Of a stretch of DNA of 64,000 bases, positions 34,131 through 47,185 are shown in pieces. The translations under genes were made by a program, and so were the position numbers. The notes beneath the pieces were generated by a model that was not told the origin of the DNA, did no database searches, and was given only the letters and a program-made list of their open reading frames with translations. Within the stretch, counting starts at the first letter, position 1. Each line of letters starts with the position of its first letter. The stretch lies in the NCBI GenBank assembly GCA_027627225.1, contig JAPFQT010000035.1:659501-723500 (forward strand). The letters are read 5' to 3'. The stretch comes from Congeria kusceri (Eukaryota > Mollusca > Bivalvia > Myida > Dreissenidae).

Positions 34131-35115
34131 GTCTAGCCATCATTGATGGTGGGGGCATAAAAAAGCTGCACATGATTCTAAACAATTATATTTATCACTT
34201 GTCAAACAAGATTTTTTGCGTCAGTAACTCAGCAGCATATCAATGAATGTGAAAAGCAGTAAATGTTTTATTGTCAGAAGTTAGTGAAGGAAATTATGTT
34301 ACATAAATATCCATTTAACCATCTAAAAGGCACTATACATTATACCATTTTAATATATTGTTTAATTATCAGAGAGTCTGTATTATCAGAACAGCAATGC
34401 TTTCATTCTAGCAAGACATAAGCTTTCTTTTTCAGTAATAATACACACATCATCTTGTAAGACTGCAACAATCATAACTGCAATAACAAAGAAATGTCAT
34501 ATAATAATAGAAACAGATACACTGGTTTAGCTATAATAACTTGAAAATGAATTTGCTGGATTATTGGGCCATGCCACTGAAGTTGATTGATTCTTAATAT
34601 TATATACACCATAACAGGGTTAGGGTCTGCCTAAATCATATTTTTTATGGATGTTTGTCATGCAATAAAGAAAGACCTGATACAACAGTACATTCTCTAA
34701 ATTACTGAGTTTGTCTACACAGACAAAAAATCTAAATTATTTAAGAATTTAACAGTATTTTTTCTGCATATCATCGGTGTATAAACTGTCGGGAAAATTT
34801 GGGACCAACTGAAGATGCGTCACTAAAACCATGGGATCTGATTAATGTGAAGTTAACGGAGGCTTACATGTGTGATGTGCACGCCTCAAAAGCAAATGAA
34901 GTAAACACACTAAATATGTCATCATGTTTTCTTAGATTGGTCAGGATTAACATAGCAGTATTTTGTGAATTGTGATTTTCAACTACTTGTCGGTTTTCGA
35001 AACCTTAACCAAAGCAATTTTATCACAAATTGTGTAAGTGTTGGATTAGGAGTGCTGTTCAGTGTATATACAGTAGGAAGTTTCACTACAATAGCTCAAT
35101 TTTAACTGGTATCAT
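34131..35115. other. Intergenic; one weak open stretch
   Basis: AT-rich. A plus-strand frame stays open for about 75 codons (about 34750-34975), reading through PTEDASLKPWDLINVKLTEA to TGA, without a start codon or clear acceptor. No family recognised. Confidence 0.25.
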
Positions 35116-35965
35116 GGTGTGGAAACTATATTTCTTTTTTGATAACCGTGACCTGGGCTCCACCATCGTCAATTGCAATCCACAGCGAGGTCTCGATATA
35201 ACATATCTATATCTGAAGTTCCATAACTATATCTCAATGCCTATGCAAGTTATTAATCAGAAACTATTAGTTCTATTTGTATTAACAGTGACACTGACCA
35301 CACCCAAAAAATATTAATCCCAAACTAGCTCTGTATATAAGATTTCTACATACACTGTGTTTTTTTGGGTTTTTTCACTGTCGGGGGAATGGTGGCGGGG
35401 CCCATCAAGAGGGGAATTAAACGGTAAAAGAGGAATTTTCGAGAATCTGGTAAAACCATATATTTAATATTATACATTATACTATGTAAGATAAACACGC
35501 GTCAATTGTTATCATTACATAAATTGTTATCATACACTTCTTATATTTAAATGCATCCAGCTGGGTTTCTTGAACAAATTATGATGTTCACAAAAAGTGC
35601 ACTATCTTTGCCAATTTTTGTCCGAGTTTGCTCAAATTTGTTGCTTATAAAGAATATATTCTGAGGGGAACTTTTAGGATAAAAAGGGGAAACATATATA
35701 CTTGTTTAGGAGGGGAATGGTGCTGAATATCGGCCACAAAATGACCCTAAATTAATCACTGATACATGCATGAAGTTTCATCGCAATAACTCATTTTTGA
35801 GTTTTTGAGCACAAACCATTTGTCTATCTTTAGGAACTGTGACCTTGACCCACCCACCATATTTGCAGTCTCAAGTGAGGCCTTGATATAAGTTATCGTT
35901 GTATGAACTTTCATTACAATAGCTCAACTTGTTCTCAAGTTATTGAGATAAAAACCAAAAGTAAA
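35116..35965. repeat. Decayed array of 'gcgaggtctcgatata' units
   Basis: Three or four weak copies of the 130-140-bp unit seen at 23940-24970, broken by about 450 bp of unrelated sequence (35340-35760). Confidence 0.6.
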
Positions 35966-37600
35966 AGCCAGTCCTGCCCACCTGCCCAACAACATACCCC
36001 AAACTTATAACCAAATTCTTTCTTTAAACATATATTAATAGTTAAAAAGTAAAGAACAATTTCAGGCAAAAAGTACCACATCTTTTGAAGACAAATACAT
36101 GTATGTAAATGTATGAAATTTTATTTGTCTCTGAACGGAAAATGTCAGATCCGAGAATAAAACAAAAGAGCCGATATGGCCATGGGTTCAATAAGTCATA
36201 AAGGCATGTAAAAATTAATGATGACCACTGACAGCCGTGTTTTTTTTAAATCAAAATGATTTCAGGGTTATGCATGGAGCAGTTTTGGAAGGAAAGTTTA
36301 GATTTCAAAATGATGTTACTGGTCCTTTATCACTATAGTGCTTGGTGGAAAGAAACACAGATTTAAGTCCTTTATATTTTATGCTGATGTACAGGCAATC
36401 ATAGATAAGAACATCATCCTGTTGTTTGTTTGTTTAATAAATGAGATAGAGTGAACAAGTTTGAACCCACATAAACCACATGTTATCATAATGAAATATT
36501 CCTACTTGCCCAATCACAGCTTTCAGCGAGATGACACCGCATAAAAATGAAATATCTGTCTAATTAATTGGTGTTTTTCACCGATAAAACTGTGTGTGTG
36601 GTCGGTCTTCTTGACAAGCAGATTATCTGGCTTTCATATTGAGTGTTATTGTATCCAAATATGGTATTAACATGGTTAAAGCTTCTTATCGCTAAAGCTC
36701 ACCCTATTCGCAATTTTCGAAGCCGCACCTGATTAAACTTTTCCCATCCAGCAACCAGGTATTTTCTATTTGATAATTATGGTATTGAATAAATATGTAC
36801 ATCCATATGATATCTGCATTTTCAAACACGATTATTCATATTACTAAATATTCCACCTGCATGTTGCGCAACTATGTGTATAACAATTTCTGCCACCAGC
36901 TTAAAGTTTAAACCTATTAATTTTAGCTAGATTTTATCGAAAGCCTAAGGCGAGACTTTGTTGATTTCTAGGTTCTTTGATCCGCCAACCCGTTTTTTTC
37001 CGAAAAGCAAAAAAAAACAACAAATTAGTAGAATGTAACCGATATCATAAAATGACCTTGTGAAAAGGTTTCAATTTGTTACATGGAATGCCAAAAAAAC
37101 ACTGAAGAAATTATTAAATTTTATGTAACAAGCATTTTGATTGTATATCGCTATAAGATTCATATGATCTGCTCCTAGAATCATTGCATTAAAAACACAT
37201 TTATAATTTTATATCAATATTATAACTAACAAATTTCATTGGTGTTCAGTTTGTTTTCACTTTAAAACATGCTGTTATACATATAATATGGCCACTGTCC
37301 AGCTATATGTGACATACTGTATTTAAGTGCGAGTATATTTTAACTGTAGTTTTTATACGATCAACCGTGCCTTTTAATGTTATTATTATTGGTATTTAAA
37401 TGCATGGTTATCATGCCATGATTAAGTTAATGTTGTGTAATATGACTTTTCTAAGTAATAATTCATAAAGATTTTTTTATATTTTATGTGAAATTCTAGT
37501 CATTAATTAACTCAAGTCTGTGTGTTCATTTTTTTATTTTTTTTGTTCCCTCCTCCAACCGGACTCTTCCAAAAATGTCAGAGAACCAATACATAAACAA
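35966..37600. other. Intergenic AT-rich region
   Basis: No gene or clear repeat recognised. An element-like start (aacaaaagagccgatatggcc) occurs near 36160. Confidence 0.3.
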
Positions 37601-37714
37601 CTCTGGCCTAAGGCTTATTGAGACACCATTGAGTCCATTCGTTTCCTGTGTAGATCAGTTTTTTTTTGTCTTTTGAGAAAGACCATTCAAAGGATGGAAC
37701 TCCTAATCGCAAGA

Positions 37715-37830
37715 CGGCCACCATATCCATTACACCCTTGTGACCTCTGCCACTGCCACGGGCCACCATATCCATAACACCCTTGTGACCTCTGCCACTG
37801 CCACGGGCCACCATATCCATAACACCCTTG
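37715..37830. repeat. 45-bp minisatellite, 2.5 units
   Basis: Unit gccaccatatccataacacc plus cttgtgacctctgccactgc and a short joint. 45 bp is a multiple of three, so a frame stays open on the minus strand (15-residue repeat with GSGRGHKG), but there is no sign of a gene around it. Confidence 0.9.
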
Positions 37831-37832
37831 TT

Positions 37833-39157
37833 AGGTCATTTTGCTATTTAAGTCTATATAAACCATGTGACCATTCGGGGGTGGCCAGACTTGACCCCAG
37901 GGGCATAATTTGAACAATCTTTGGAGAGGACCACTATGCAATATTACGTACCAAATATAGGAAAGCTGTGGGCCTTGCAGTTTCAGGTAAAGATTTTTTA
38001 AGTCATTTTGCTATTTAAGTCTTAATAAACCATTTGATTCCCCCCCCCCGGGCATGACCAGTTTTGACCCCAGGGGCATAATTTGAACACTCTTTGTAGA
38101 GGACCACTATACAATGTTACATAACAAATATGAAACCTCTAGGCCTTGCGGTTTCGGGAGAAGAATTTTAAATTCATTTTGTTATATAAGTTTATGTAAA
38201 ACATGGGACCCCCGGGGCGTGGTCAGTTTTAACCCCAGGGGCATAATTGCTATTTATTCTATATTAACAACGAGACCCCCGGGGCGTGGCCAGTTTTGAC
38301 CCCAGGGGCATAATTTGAACAATCTTTGTAGAGGACCACTATAGGATGTTACATACCAAAGATGAAACCTCTGTGTCTTGAAGTTTCAGCGGAGAAGAGT
38401 TGTAAAGTCATTTTGCTATATATTCTATATAAACCATGTGACCTCCGGGGCGTGGCCCGTTTTGACTCCAGGGGCATAATTTGAACAAACTTTGTAAAGG
38501 ACGACTAAAGGATGTTAAATACCAAATATGAAACCTCCGGGCCTTGCGGTTTCAGAGGAGAAGATTTTAAAAGTTATTTTGCTATATATGCTATATAAAC
38601 CATGAGACCCCCGGGGCGTGGCCAGTTTTGACCCCAGGGGCATAATTTGAACAATCTTTGTAGAGGACCACTATAGGATGTTACATACCAAATATGAAAC
38701 CTCTGGGCCTAGTGGTTTCAGAGGAAAATATTTTTAGTCATTTTGCTATATATTCTATATAAACCATGTGACCCCCGGGGCGTGGCCAGTTTTGACCCCA
38801 GGGGCATAATTTATACAATCTTTGTAGAGGACCTCTAGAGGAAGTCACATATCAAATATGAAAGGTCTGAGCCTTGCAGTTTCAAAGAAGAAGAAATTTT
38901 AAGTTTTCACTTTTTAAATCTATTTTTAGCTCTAGTGACCTACATATTCAGCGGGCCGGAAATATTTGAACAACTTTGAAAGTGGTCCACTCAAGGATCA
39001 TTCCTGTAAAGTTTGATGAAAATCTGCCAAGCGGATTAGGAGATGTTGTTTGAATGAAAAGTTGACGACGCACACACGCACGCACACACGCAAGCACGAC
39101 GGACAACGGGCAATCACAAAAGCTCACCATGAGCACCTTGTGCTCAGGTGAGCTAAA
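37833..39157 (+). mobile_element. Composite array element, 165-bp units, hairpin right end
   Basis: About 6.5 copies of a unit with cattttgctatatattc, cccggggcgtggccagtttt, gaccccaggggcataatttg, and gtagaggaccactatagg. One unit is shortened (38169-38250). After a (CA)n-rich stretch, the right end at 39118-39157 folds as AGCTCACC.TGAGC / GCTCA.GGTGAGCT, followed by aaaa. The terminal layout matches the elements at 23808, 29535 and 40631, while the internal unit is unrelated. Confidence 0.75.
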
Positions 39158-39734
39158 AGGACAATCGGCGTTGAAATTAATATTGAGATGTCATTTTTTT
39201 ACCCGAAACATAATACAAGATGGACAAGATGATCCGTCTACGTGACTTCTCAGACCCCAGCTTGTTTGGTCCTCACTATGGAGACTTCTTTTGGACACAA
39301 TATGAAACCTTATCAGACCCAAAATTAATTGGAGATAAACTCAAACATTTTTAAGATGTTTACCGTGAATAAACCGATAATACCTTCAATGTTTTCACCG
39401 GTGATAAATGAATAACCTAAATGCTAGTAATTTACGTTACTGTAATTGTTACATGAATTTGTCAGGCAAATTTAACAATTATCAATGTAAGAAAATAATT
39501 GCGGAAATGAATGAAAATTATTATATATCAGATGAGTGTACATAGTTATGTTACATAATATACTATATGTCTCAGAAGTTTTGCAAATATTGTATTCATG
39601 CTACGCTATAAAGTAAAAGTAACATTTTGACGTATTACGATACTTCTTTCACCACATTTTATTTACAGAAAAATGTTAATTTTTGTTTTTAATTGAATAA
39701 CATCTTACGGAGAAGTTAACAGAAAGGTGCAATT

Positions 39735-40365
39735 ATAAATAATTCTTTAAAAAACGCAACCGCAATTCAAATATAAATTAACATGCACAGTAAGTATATA
39801 AATATAAATTTTCTCGATTTATTGAAATTCTTGGGTTTATGATTCTCCGGACGCTAATTGATGAATGTATATTAGCATAGCTCTACCACGCGCTATTTTA
39901 AGAATGATGCACCCTTTATCTCGAGTGTGTTGAATACGCTGGAATAGACCATTTCATACAGATCTTCGCTGAATATCTACGTATGGCTCCGAAATTTTAA
40001 GAGCGCAATTGCTTTTTATAGAGCGTGCAGCTGATGTAGGTTAAACAAAATAATGATTTCATTATGTGAATAAATATTACATTAACTTCATAACAAACAA
40101 TGAGTAAAATTGTTCAGAATTATGTTCAGTTCTAGAGTGTAAGTCGAAGATATGTTTATAACTTTATTTTAACTGCTTATGCAAACAATTATGGATATTT
40201 TAATCCCACAAAATATGCAACAGTTATTGGTGAACATCAAACCATTGTTGTAAGTTTGCATTCCATGAAATTAGAAAATTTGCCAAATGTTATTTTCCCG
40301 CCGCATAAAATTATCGCAAGAAATCTAGGTCAGAAGTGATGTTAGACAGCTACGCTGAAAAAATA
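39735..40365 (+). repeat. Large inverted repeat, left arm
   Basis: Pairs with the right arm at about 41637-42180. Matching landmarks from outside in: gcaaccgcaattcaa, taacatgcacagt, atgattctccggacgctaat, tgttcagttctagagtgt, gatttcttgcg-like sequence and ttagacagctacg. Identity is moderate with indels, so the pair is old. Confidence 0.8.
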
Positions 40366-40630
40366 CAGTTTTAAGAAATGATCACAATTTTCAGAAGGAA
40401 AACAACACTTAATAAAGCAGGCAAATGACACTCATGATAGCAAAATAATTATTTGATGCTATGTGTAATTTAAGAACACTCATCAAATGACATTGTGGAA
40501 TAAAAGTTTGTAATGCACAACAGTATAATCAGAGAAATTATTCCATTATTTTCATTAAAGGCACTTACAAGACGTTGCAAGATCGTGAATACAATTTAGA
40601 ATCAATTTCTATCAGACAGATACATAAAAC

Positions 40631-41287
40631 GAGAGTAACTGTTGTCTCAGGATAGCGCGCTCCACTATTTAACTGCATTGTCAGAGTTATGGGCCTTTAT
40701 CACTACAAAAAAGGGCATAATTCTGCTAAAATGCTGGTCACAGTTATGTGCCTTGGCCAATGATCTTACACAATCACCCCGAAGACATACGCAAAGTTTC
40801 AATTGAATATCTGTAGTAGTTACAGAGATATGTACTTGCTGCACGCAAACCTTAAACCGAATTTTCTTTTGCATGCAAACGTAAACCTGACATTTCTTAG
40901 TACAAAAAGGGGCATAATTCTGCTGGTCACAGCTATGGGTCTCGGTCAGTGACCTTATATAATGACCCTAAAGGCACGTGTGAAGTTTCAATTGGATATC
41001 TGTAGAAGATATAGAGATATGGAGTTGTTGCACGCAAACTTTAACCTGATTTTTGTAAGTACAAAAAGAAGCATAATTCTGCTCAATTGCAGGCCAGAGT
41101 TATGGGCCTTGGTCAGTGACCTCATATAATGACCCCGAAGACATGTGTGAAGTTTCAATTTAATATCTGTAGTAGTTACAGAAATATGGACTTGTTGCAC
41201 GCAAACCTTAACCAGAGCATTACAGTGACGCAGACGAACGGGTGAGTAGTATAGCTCGAACTATTCGGTAAAAAGTCGAGCTAAAAA
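40631..41287 (+). mobile_element. Composite array element inside the inverted repeat
   Basis: Related to 29535-30101: gttgtctcaggatagcgcgc at the left, internal units with gccttggtcagtgacct and tctgtagtagttacagagat, right end folding as agctcgaactatt / aagtcgagct followed by aaaaat. It fills most of the spacer between the two arms. Confidence 0.7.
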
Positions 41288-41636
41288 TGAATTTGGAATG
41301 AAACTACAAGTCAATTTTTTATCAGAAAAATAGTAATTTAAGAAATTTGTTTTCATGTTATGTTTACATTTTCAACAAGGTGAAACTAAACAAAGTTCCT
41401 CATGGTTTATTGAGACTATCGTGCAGCTTGCCAAAACTTAACGATGAATATTCAGATTTAATCTGTTACTCCACTATTTACAGTATGTAAATAACAGGTT
41501 TGTTTATGAACTGTTTTACTTGGAGGATGAGTGTTTTATATAATACAATATCCAACTAACAGAATATTTCAGTATGTATGTAGGTTATATCACACATAAA
41601 CAAGACAGTGTTAATTGTTTGTTCTGAATTAAGCCA

Positions 41637-42180
41637 TTTTTCGGCGTAGCTGTCTAAGATCACTTATGACCTTGATTTCTTGCGATAATTATGCAGCGGG
41701 AAAATTGAATGCCAATAGAATTTGGCAAATTTTCTATTTTTAGGGATTGCAAACTGACAACAATGGTTTAATGTATACCAATAACTGTTGCATAATTATG
41801 GGGATTAAAATGTACATGATTTTTTACATAAGCGGTTAAAATAAAGTTATATATAATAATATCTTCGACACTCTAGAACTGAACATATTTTCTCATTGTA
41901 TGTCTAGATCAGAATATCATATTCGTTCTCAGAGTTAATCCACTGTATTGTTTAGCCTTGCGGTACGCTCTATAAATAACAATTAATTCTAGTGAGTTCA
42001 AAACACTCACGATCATTCTAAAAATAGCGAGTTTAACTGCCGGTGTATAGCTTTTATAATATACATGCATCAATTAGCGTCCAGAGAATCATAAGAGCTA
42101 ATATTTCAATAAATGGGGAATTTATGTTAATAAACTAACTGTTCATGTTAATTTGAAATTGAATGGCGGTTGCCTTCTAT
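41637..42180 (-). repeat. Large inverted repeat, right arm
   Basis: Reverse complement of the left arm; its inner end reads ttttcggcgtagctgtctaa. The same end motif recurs at 63941-63960 in the last bases of the window, suggesting a dispersed element rather than a one-off inversion. Confidence 0.8.
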
Positions 42181-42469
42181 TAAGAATTAAATAGAATTGT
42201 CCTACCGAATATAATTTTAAATCACCGGCAATAGTCTAATGAAATTTTATTTTTGTGTTATAAAAAAATGCAAGTCATTATTATTTCACATGCGCTGAAT
42301 GTTCCAAAAAGATTGCGTTTCATAAGGATACACAGTAAACATGATTAACGGACTTGGAAATGTTTATGTATTATGCATAGATAAAGATGAAGGTAGGTTA
42401 TATTACTTATAGGTAATGAGTATCAGAAGCTAAAGGACACTGATATGCTATATAAGGGGAAAAGGCCCC

Positions 42470-43065
42470 ACTCTCTTGCAGACATGATTTGTTAACCAAT
42501 CAAAGTAGTTCGAAGTATTTTGGTAAAGAACCATCTAAGGAATATTTCTGTGAAATTATTTAGAAATCCAAGCAGAGGCTTCTGAAATGAAGATTTTAAC
42601 TGTTTAAAATATTCCCATATAAGGAAAAATGGACCCGCCCCCTAGCGGCCATGTTTTTCAACGGAGCGGAACCATCTGAGCAACATTGCTAAAGGACTAC
42701 ACAATGATCGTGTCTGTGTTAGTAATTTGAAATTCAACCGGTGATTTCTGACAAGATAAAAAAAAAAATTGATATAACCATGTAAGGAAAAAAGGCCCCA
42801 CCTAGCGACAATGTTTTTCAACAGAGCGAAACCATCTGAGCAACTTTGGTAGAGGACTACCCAAGTATCATTTCTGTGAAATTTTTTGAAAATCTATCTA
42901 GGGGTTTAGAAGTAGATGTTTATAGCTCTGACAGCCATCTTGTGCGGCTATCTTGTGACCGGACCAATTGAGCAACTTCAGTAGAGGACCACCCAAGGAA
43001 CATTTATGTTTAGTTTTATCTAAGTTGACCTACTGGTTTAAACGAAAAGTTTACGCATGGGCGCA
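42470..43065. repeat. Array of 'cggccatgtttttcaac' units
   Basis: Three or four units related to 26349-27170, with gcaacattgctaaaggact and gtgaaattttttgaaa. Decayed, non-coding. Confidence 0.6.
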
Positions 43066-43289
43066 CGCATGAGGCCATCCTTAAAAAATTGTTTGTTTGC
43101 GGTAACGCGACTGACTCACAAAATTGGTGTGTATGTGTATTTCAAAGTTTATGATGTCCTTCCGTGCCTGAGGCTGCATTATGTGAGGACCCGGAGTGTG
43201 TCCCAGCACTCCTACCTAATTAACTTACTGGAGACTCACGAAAGTTGGGATGAATTTTGAATCATAGCTGCAATTTCCAGCTATTTATT

Positions 43290-43474
43290 TTTTACTGAAA
43301 GATATTTTAATTTTGGTGTGGTCTTGTGCTTTGGGGGGAAACCGGAGTACCTCGAGGAAACCCCACCTGTCCGGTATGGTGACTACCAACCAAACTCACA
43401 TGCGCCCAGAGTGGAAAGCGAACCCGGGGCGCCTAGGTGAGAAGCGAGTGTACCAACCACTGCGCTAGCCAGAC
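43290..43474 (-). mobile_element. tRNA-derived SINE
   Basis: On the minus strand a tRNA-like head has box A (tagcgcagtggttgg, 43453-43467) and box B (ggttcgctttcc, 43413-43424). A conserved-looking body follows with ggtactccggtttcccccca near 43320-43350, then an A/T-rich tail. This head-plus-body form is widespread in molluscs. Boundaries are approximate. Confidence 0.7.
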
Positions 43475-44154
43475 AGCCTCACGAAATTGGGCCCAACTCA
43501 CAAGTTTTTATAGGCGTCTGTGAAGCAAATTGGTTTTCATTTTGAAACTAGTGGCTATATAAGATGACCTAGTAAGAAGAATTGAGACAGTTTAAATAAA
43601 GTTGGCTGCAATTATTAATTCCAGTATGCGAAAGCATTCACAGGTGGTGGATTTGAACCATGAAAAACATTTAGCATTTATACCTACAGTATCAGTACAT
43701 GTAACATATTTTACTCGTCAAGTCTTAGGCTATATTAATCATGTGTCTCTAACTTATCTCTGCTATGTTTCCAAAGTTTTACGAACAGCTTTTCGTTCAA
43801 CATGCTAAGTAATATTTATACCATGTCCTCCGCATAGGCATAAAATCACTGATCGAGCGATTTTTTTGCGGACGGCTTTGGCGGATGCGCTTTGCAGATA
43901 CAGACTGGGGTCATATGGAAATGGTTACTGTTTTCAACTTGTTTGATTTTTTGCAGATTTTGATTTGTGCAATGCATATGCGGATACTGACATTTGGAAA
44001 AACTGTGACCTTATATGAAGCGGGCCACAAGGGGGCCAAAATGGGCCTGGGTCGCTCACCTGAGGCTAATAAATCAGTATGGCTTGTGAAAGTATTCTAG
44101 CATGTGCAGTGATGTCTGAGTAAACCATTGAAACCTTAAATTAACAAAAATGGA

Positions 44155-44365
44155 TGACAACAAGTGACCTATGACGGATTGTTTGATTGGCAACTCAAAA
44201 TAGTTTGAAGGAATTTGGTACCTGGTCACCCAAAGAACATTTTTTTTAAATTTTGACATCCTGCAAGTGGTTTCAGATAAGAAAATTTTCAAACTTTTCA
44301 ATATAGACATACAAAGAAACTGATAAACCCCATTGGACAACCACTGACCAAAAAAGCTCACCTAA
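44155..44365 (-). repeat. Fragment of array element with hairpin-type end
   Basis: Similar to the 26349-27170 array, with acccaaagaacat and tttcagataagaaaat. It ends at aaaagctcacctaagctt, the terminal hairpin motif. Confidence 0.5.
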
Positions 44366-44589
44366 GCTTAGTACTGATCATTAATGCCATTAAGGAGAAG
44401 ACAAGCAAAGTTATGACTGTATAACTTCCGGTTTCTTTTTGGTTTAATTCCTTAGAATGTGAATGATAATAAAACTAGAAATGTATCCACAGACCTGGAT
44501 ACCATTATGTATGCAGCCTTTTTAACAGGGGCCACTTTGTCTATATGCATACAAATAATGAAATTAATCTGCAAAATCTGCTAATGTCT

Positions 44590-44768
44590 TCACTCAATCT
44601 GTGAAGTATGATGAGGCACCAAAAATATCCTATCTATAATTTTAAATGTTGAGCAATCTGTGAAGTATGATGAGGCACCAAAAATATCCTATCTATAATT
44701 TCAAATGTTGAGCAATCTGTGAAGTATGATGAGGCACCAAAAATATCCTATCTATAATTTTAACGGTT
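44590..44768. repeat. 59-bp tandem repeat, three units
   Basis: caatctgtgaagtatgatg starts at 44595, 44654 and 44713, a period of exactly 59 bp. Units are almost identical, so the duplication is recent. Confidence 0.95.
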
Positions 44769-46080
44769 GAGTCCTGACAACAATCAGAAAAGGGGAGTAA
44801 TTAAAACTTTCTGGCAATAATGAGTTATGGTTCTTGTATGCTTCATCTACTCTTGCTATTTTAAACGATTCATTAAAGTATCAACACAATGATTTGTATA
44901 ATTTGTTAGTTATGCTTTGAACAACTTCAGTGATTCAGATTGGAGATCAGTTGGGACGGCTGTCCTAAATTGTGAAATTTTAATAGGCAAGTTTGTCCTA
45001 AAACTTTAAAAACCTTAGGCCCACTTTTTAACTGATATTTTAAATACATTAAAAGTTAAAAAACGAAATCTGTTAACCATTTAGTTAACACTTCACCACA
45101 GATAAATCATTCTCATTTGTTCTCGAGAACAATTAAAAATAAAAAAAAATAAAAAAAGTTTAAGTCTACAAATAGACGATATTTGTAATGGTTCCCAATC
45201 GATCATGAGTTTTTTTTCAAAATTTACAAAGTATTTCACAATTTGTGTATATCCGATTTATATAATTAAATCTGACAGGAAGAAAGTTACCGGAAATACC
45301 GAAATCTCTACTGAGTTACTCTTCTTCCGCTGTCTTAAAATGGGGATACGTTTAATTTTAAGCCGCTGTCCATGGGATGTAAATCAATACATCGTGATTT
45401 TAGTAAACATTTCTTATGAATGTTTATGGTGTTTATTCGTTCCAAACTCTGTTTCTTATTTACGAAAGGCATTGTTCAAAAGCACTTGGTACGAACGGAA
45501 TATCCTGTAATAAACATGTTGGTTAACCCAAGAGTCATCACCAGTTATCGCATACAGAAAATAGATAACAGCAAGTTACCAAAATGTTAATAACTCACAG
45601 ATTTCAATAGTTAGTTTTTGTATTTTGTTAGGTATGTCCATCAAAAACACTTGCTGCAAAGTGTTATTTTTTATTAACATATTTCTGGACTGCTCCTTAA
45701 AACCCTGGATGCGATAGTAAAAAAATAGTTAATTTGTTTTTTTGGCATTAAATCAAAATCGTTGCGGGCCATTAGAAACCATTGTGGCGCTGCCTGAGAA
45801 ACAAATCATTAATTTTTTAGCCTTATGATGGGTGTACCTAGTAGTGATTAATATACATGTTTATTTTCACTTTATGTTCTTAATGTTTTTTGTTTTTTTA
45901 TTTCACTATTTAAACAGGTTCTCTTGCAACATTTCGTAGTTTTGTAAGCAATTGTATACACACTCCATGGATCAATTACAATTAAGCAAGAACTACAACT
46001 TTGTCACATGGGTGACAGCCGGCCCTGATTGATAGCATGTTTGAAGGTAGGGGTCAGTCAATTTTGAACGTATTGATAGG
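44769..46080. other. Intergenic AT-rich region
   Basis: No gene recognised. The 101-codon open frame at 45205-45510 has no domain and skewed composition and is judged chance. Confidence 0.3.
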
Positions 46081-46425
46081 AAATGAAAATATATGTACTT
46101 ATTATTAAAAATTCAATCCCCATCTTCACGTACTGTTCAACTACACATTACCCTCTACAATGAAGACAAGTTTCAAGAAAATCCGTTGGATACTGTAAGA
46201 CGAGTTGCATTCAAAAGGAATTTTCCCTATACATTACATACAGGAAAATTATTAAAGGGCCGTAACTTGCAAATGGAGGAGAAAAATTTTAATCCTCATT
46301 TATACTCACTACTTCACGTCCGATCTGGCCCATATTCGACTTCAAATGAGACCTTATGGCTTTACACAAATAGTGCAAGTCCCTGTCCTCCACGCTGTTT
46401 CGTGCTCAGGTGAGCTAAAATGTGG
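46081..46425 (+). repeat. Repeat fragment ending in 'gtgctcaggtgagctaaaa'
   Basis: The right end matches the terminal motif of the array elements. The open frame at 46093-46413 lies wholly inside this repeat and is not taken as a gene. Confidence 0.5.
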
Positions 46426-46499
46426 TTGGATGGACAGACGGACGAACAGGGTGATTACTATAGGGCATCTGCAAAAAATGTGCGGGGCCCTAATTAGTA

Positions 46500-47185
46500 T
46501 TAAAAGATATATATGTATGAAGTTGAATTACAATAGCTCAATGCGTTCTCGAGTAATTGAGCAGAAACCCGTTTTCTATTTTTTGTAACGGTGACCTTGA
46601 CAGTGACCCCATCCGCCCCCTATGTAATCCAAAGCCAGGTCTGGATATAAGGTATCTATGGAGGTCTGGATATAAGGTATCTATGGATGAAGTTTCATTA
46701 AAAATTTTCAATTCGTTCTCAAGTTAGAGAGCTGAAATCACAAGTTGACTACGCCTGAAAATTAAAAATTAACAAAGGGCAAAAACTACAGAATTATTAA
46801 TTGCAGAGTAACGGTTCTTGTGCACAGCACTTCTCCTCAATAAGATCTATCCACCTATGAAGTTTCAATAAGATCTATCCACCTATGAAGTTTCAAGTTA
46901 ATACCTCTTATAGTCTAAGAGTTATGCTCCAGACAAAAACGAAGTATGAAAAATTAACAAAGGGCAATAACTCCAGAACCATGAAGTGCAGTGTAATGGT
47001 TCTTGTGCACTGCACTTATCCTTAATGAGATCTATCCACCCATGAAGATTCAAATTAATAGCTGAAATGGTTTTGAAGTTATGAAATAAAAACATGAAAA
47101 ATGTGGACGGACGGACGAACGGACGGACATACGGACAGACAGGGCAGACTATAGGGCACCCGCAAAAAATTTGCAGGGCTCTAAT
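46500..47185. repeat. Two short arrays and a GGAC microsatellite
   Basis: 46500-46745 has two copies of the gaccttgacc/ggtctggatataagg unit. 46750-47090 has two units with agggcaataactccagaac and ttcttgtgcactgcacttat. A (GGAC)n run follows at about 47104-47140, then actatagggc and gcagggctctaat, also present at 46455-46495. Confidence 0.7.

Noticed and set aside
37608..37820. 70-aa frame with a GSGRGHKG repeat
   Set aside because: Produced by a 45-bp minisatellite; no start context or homologous exon nearby.
45205..45510. 101-aa plus-strand frame
   Set aside because: No domain, low-complexity neighbourhood, no splice sites; likely chance in AT-rich DNA.
46093..46413. 106-aa plus-strand frame
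   Set aside because: Lies wholly inside a dispersed repeat that ends in the array-element hairpin motif.
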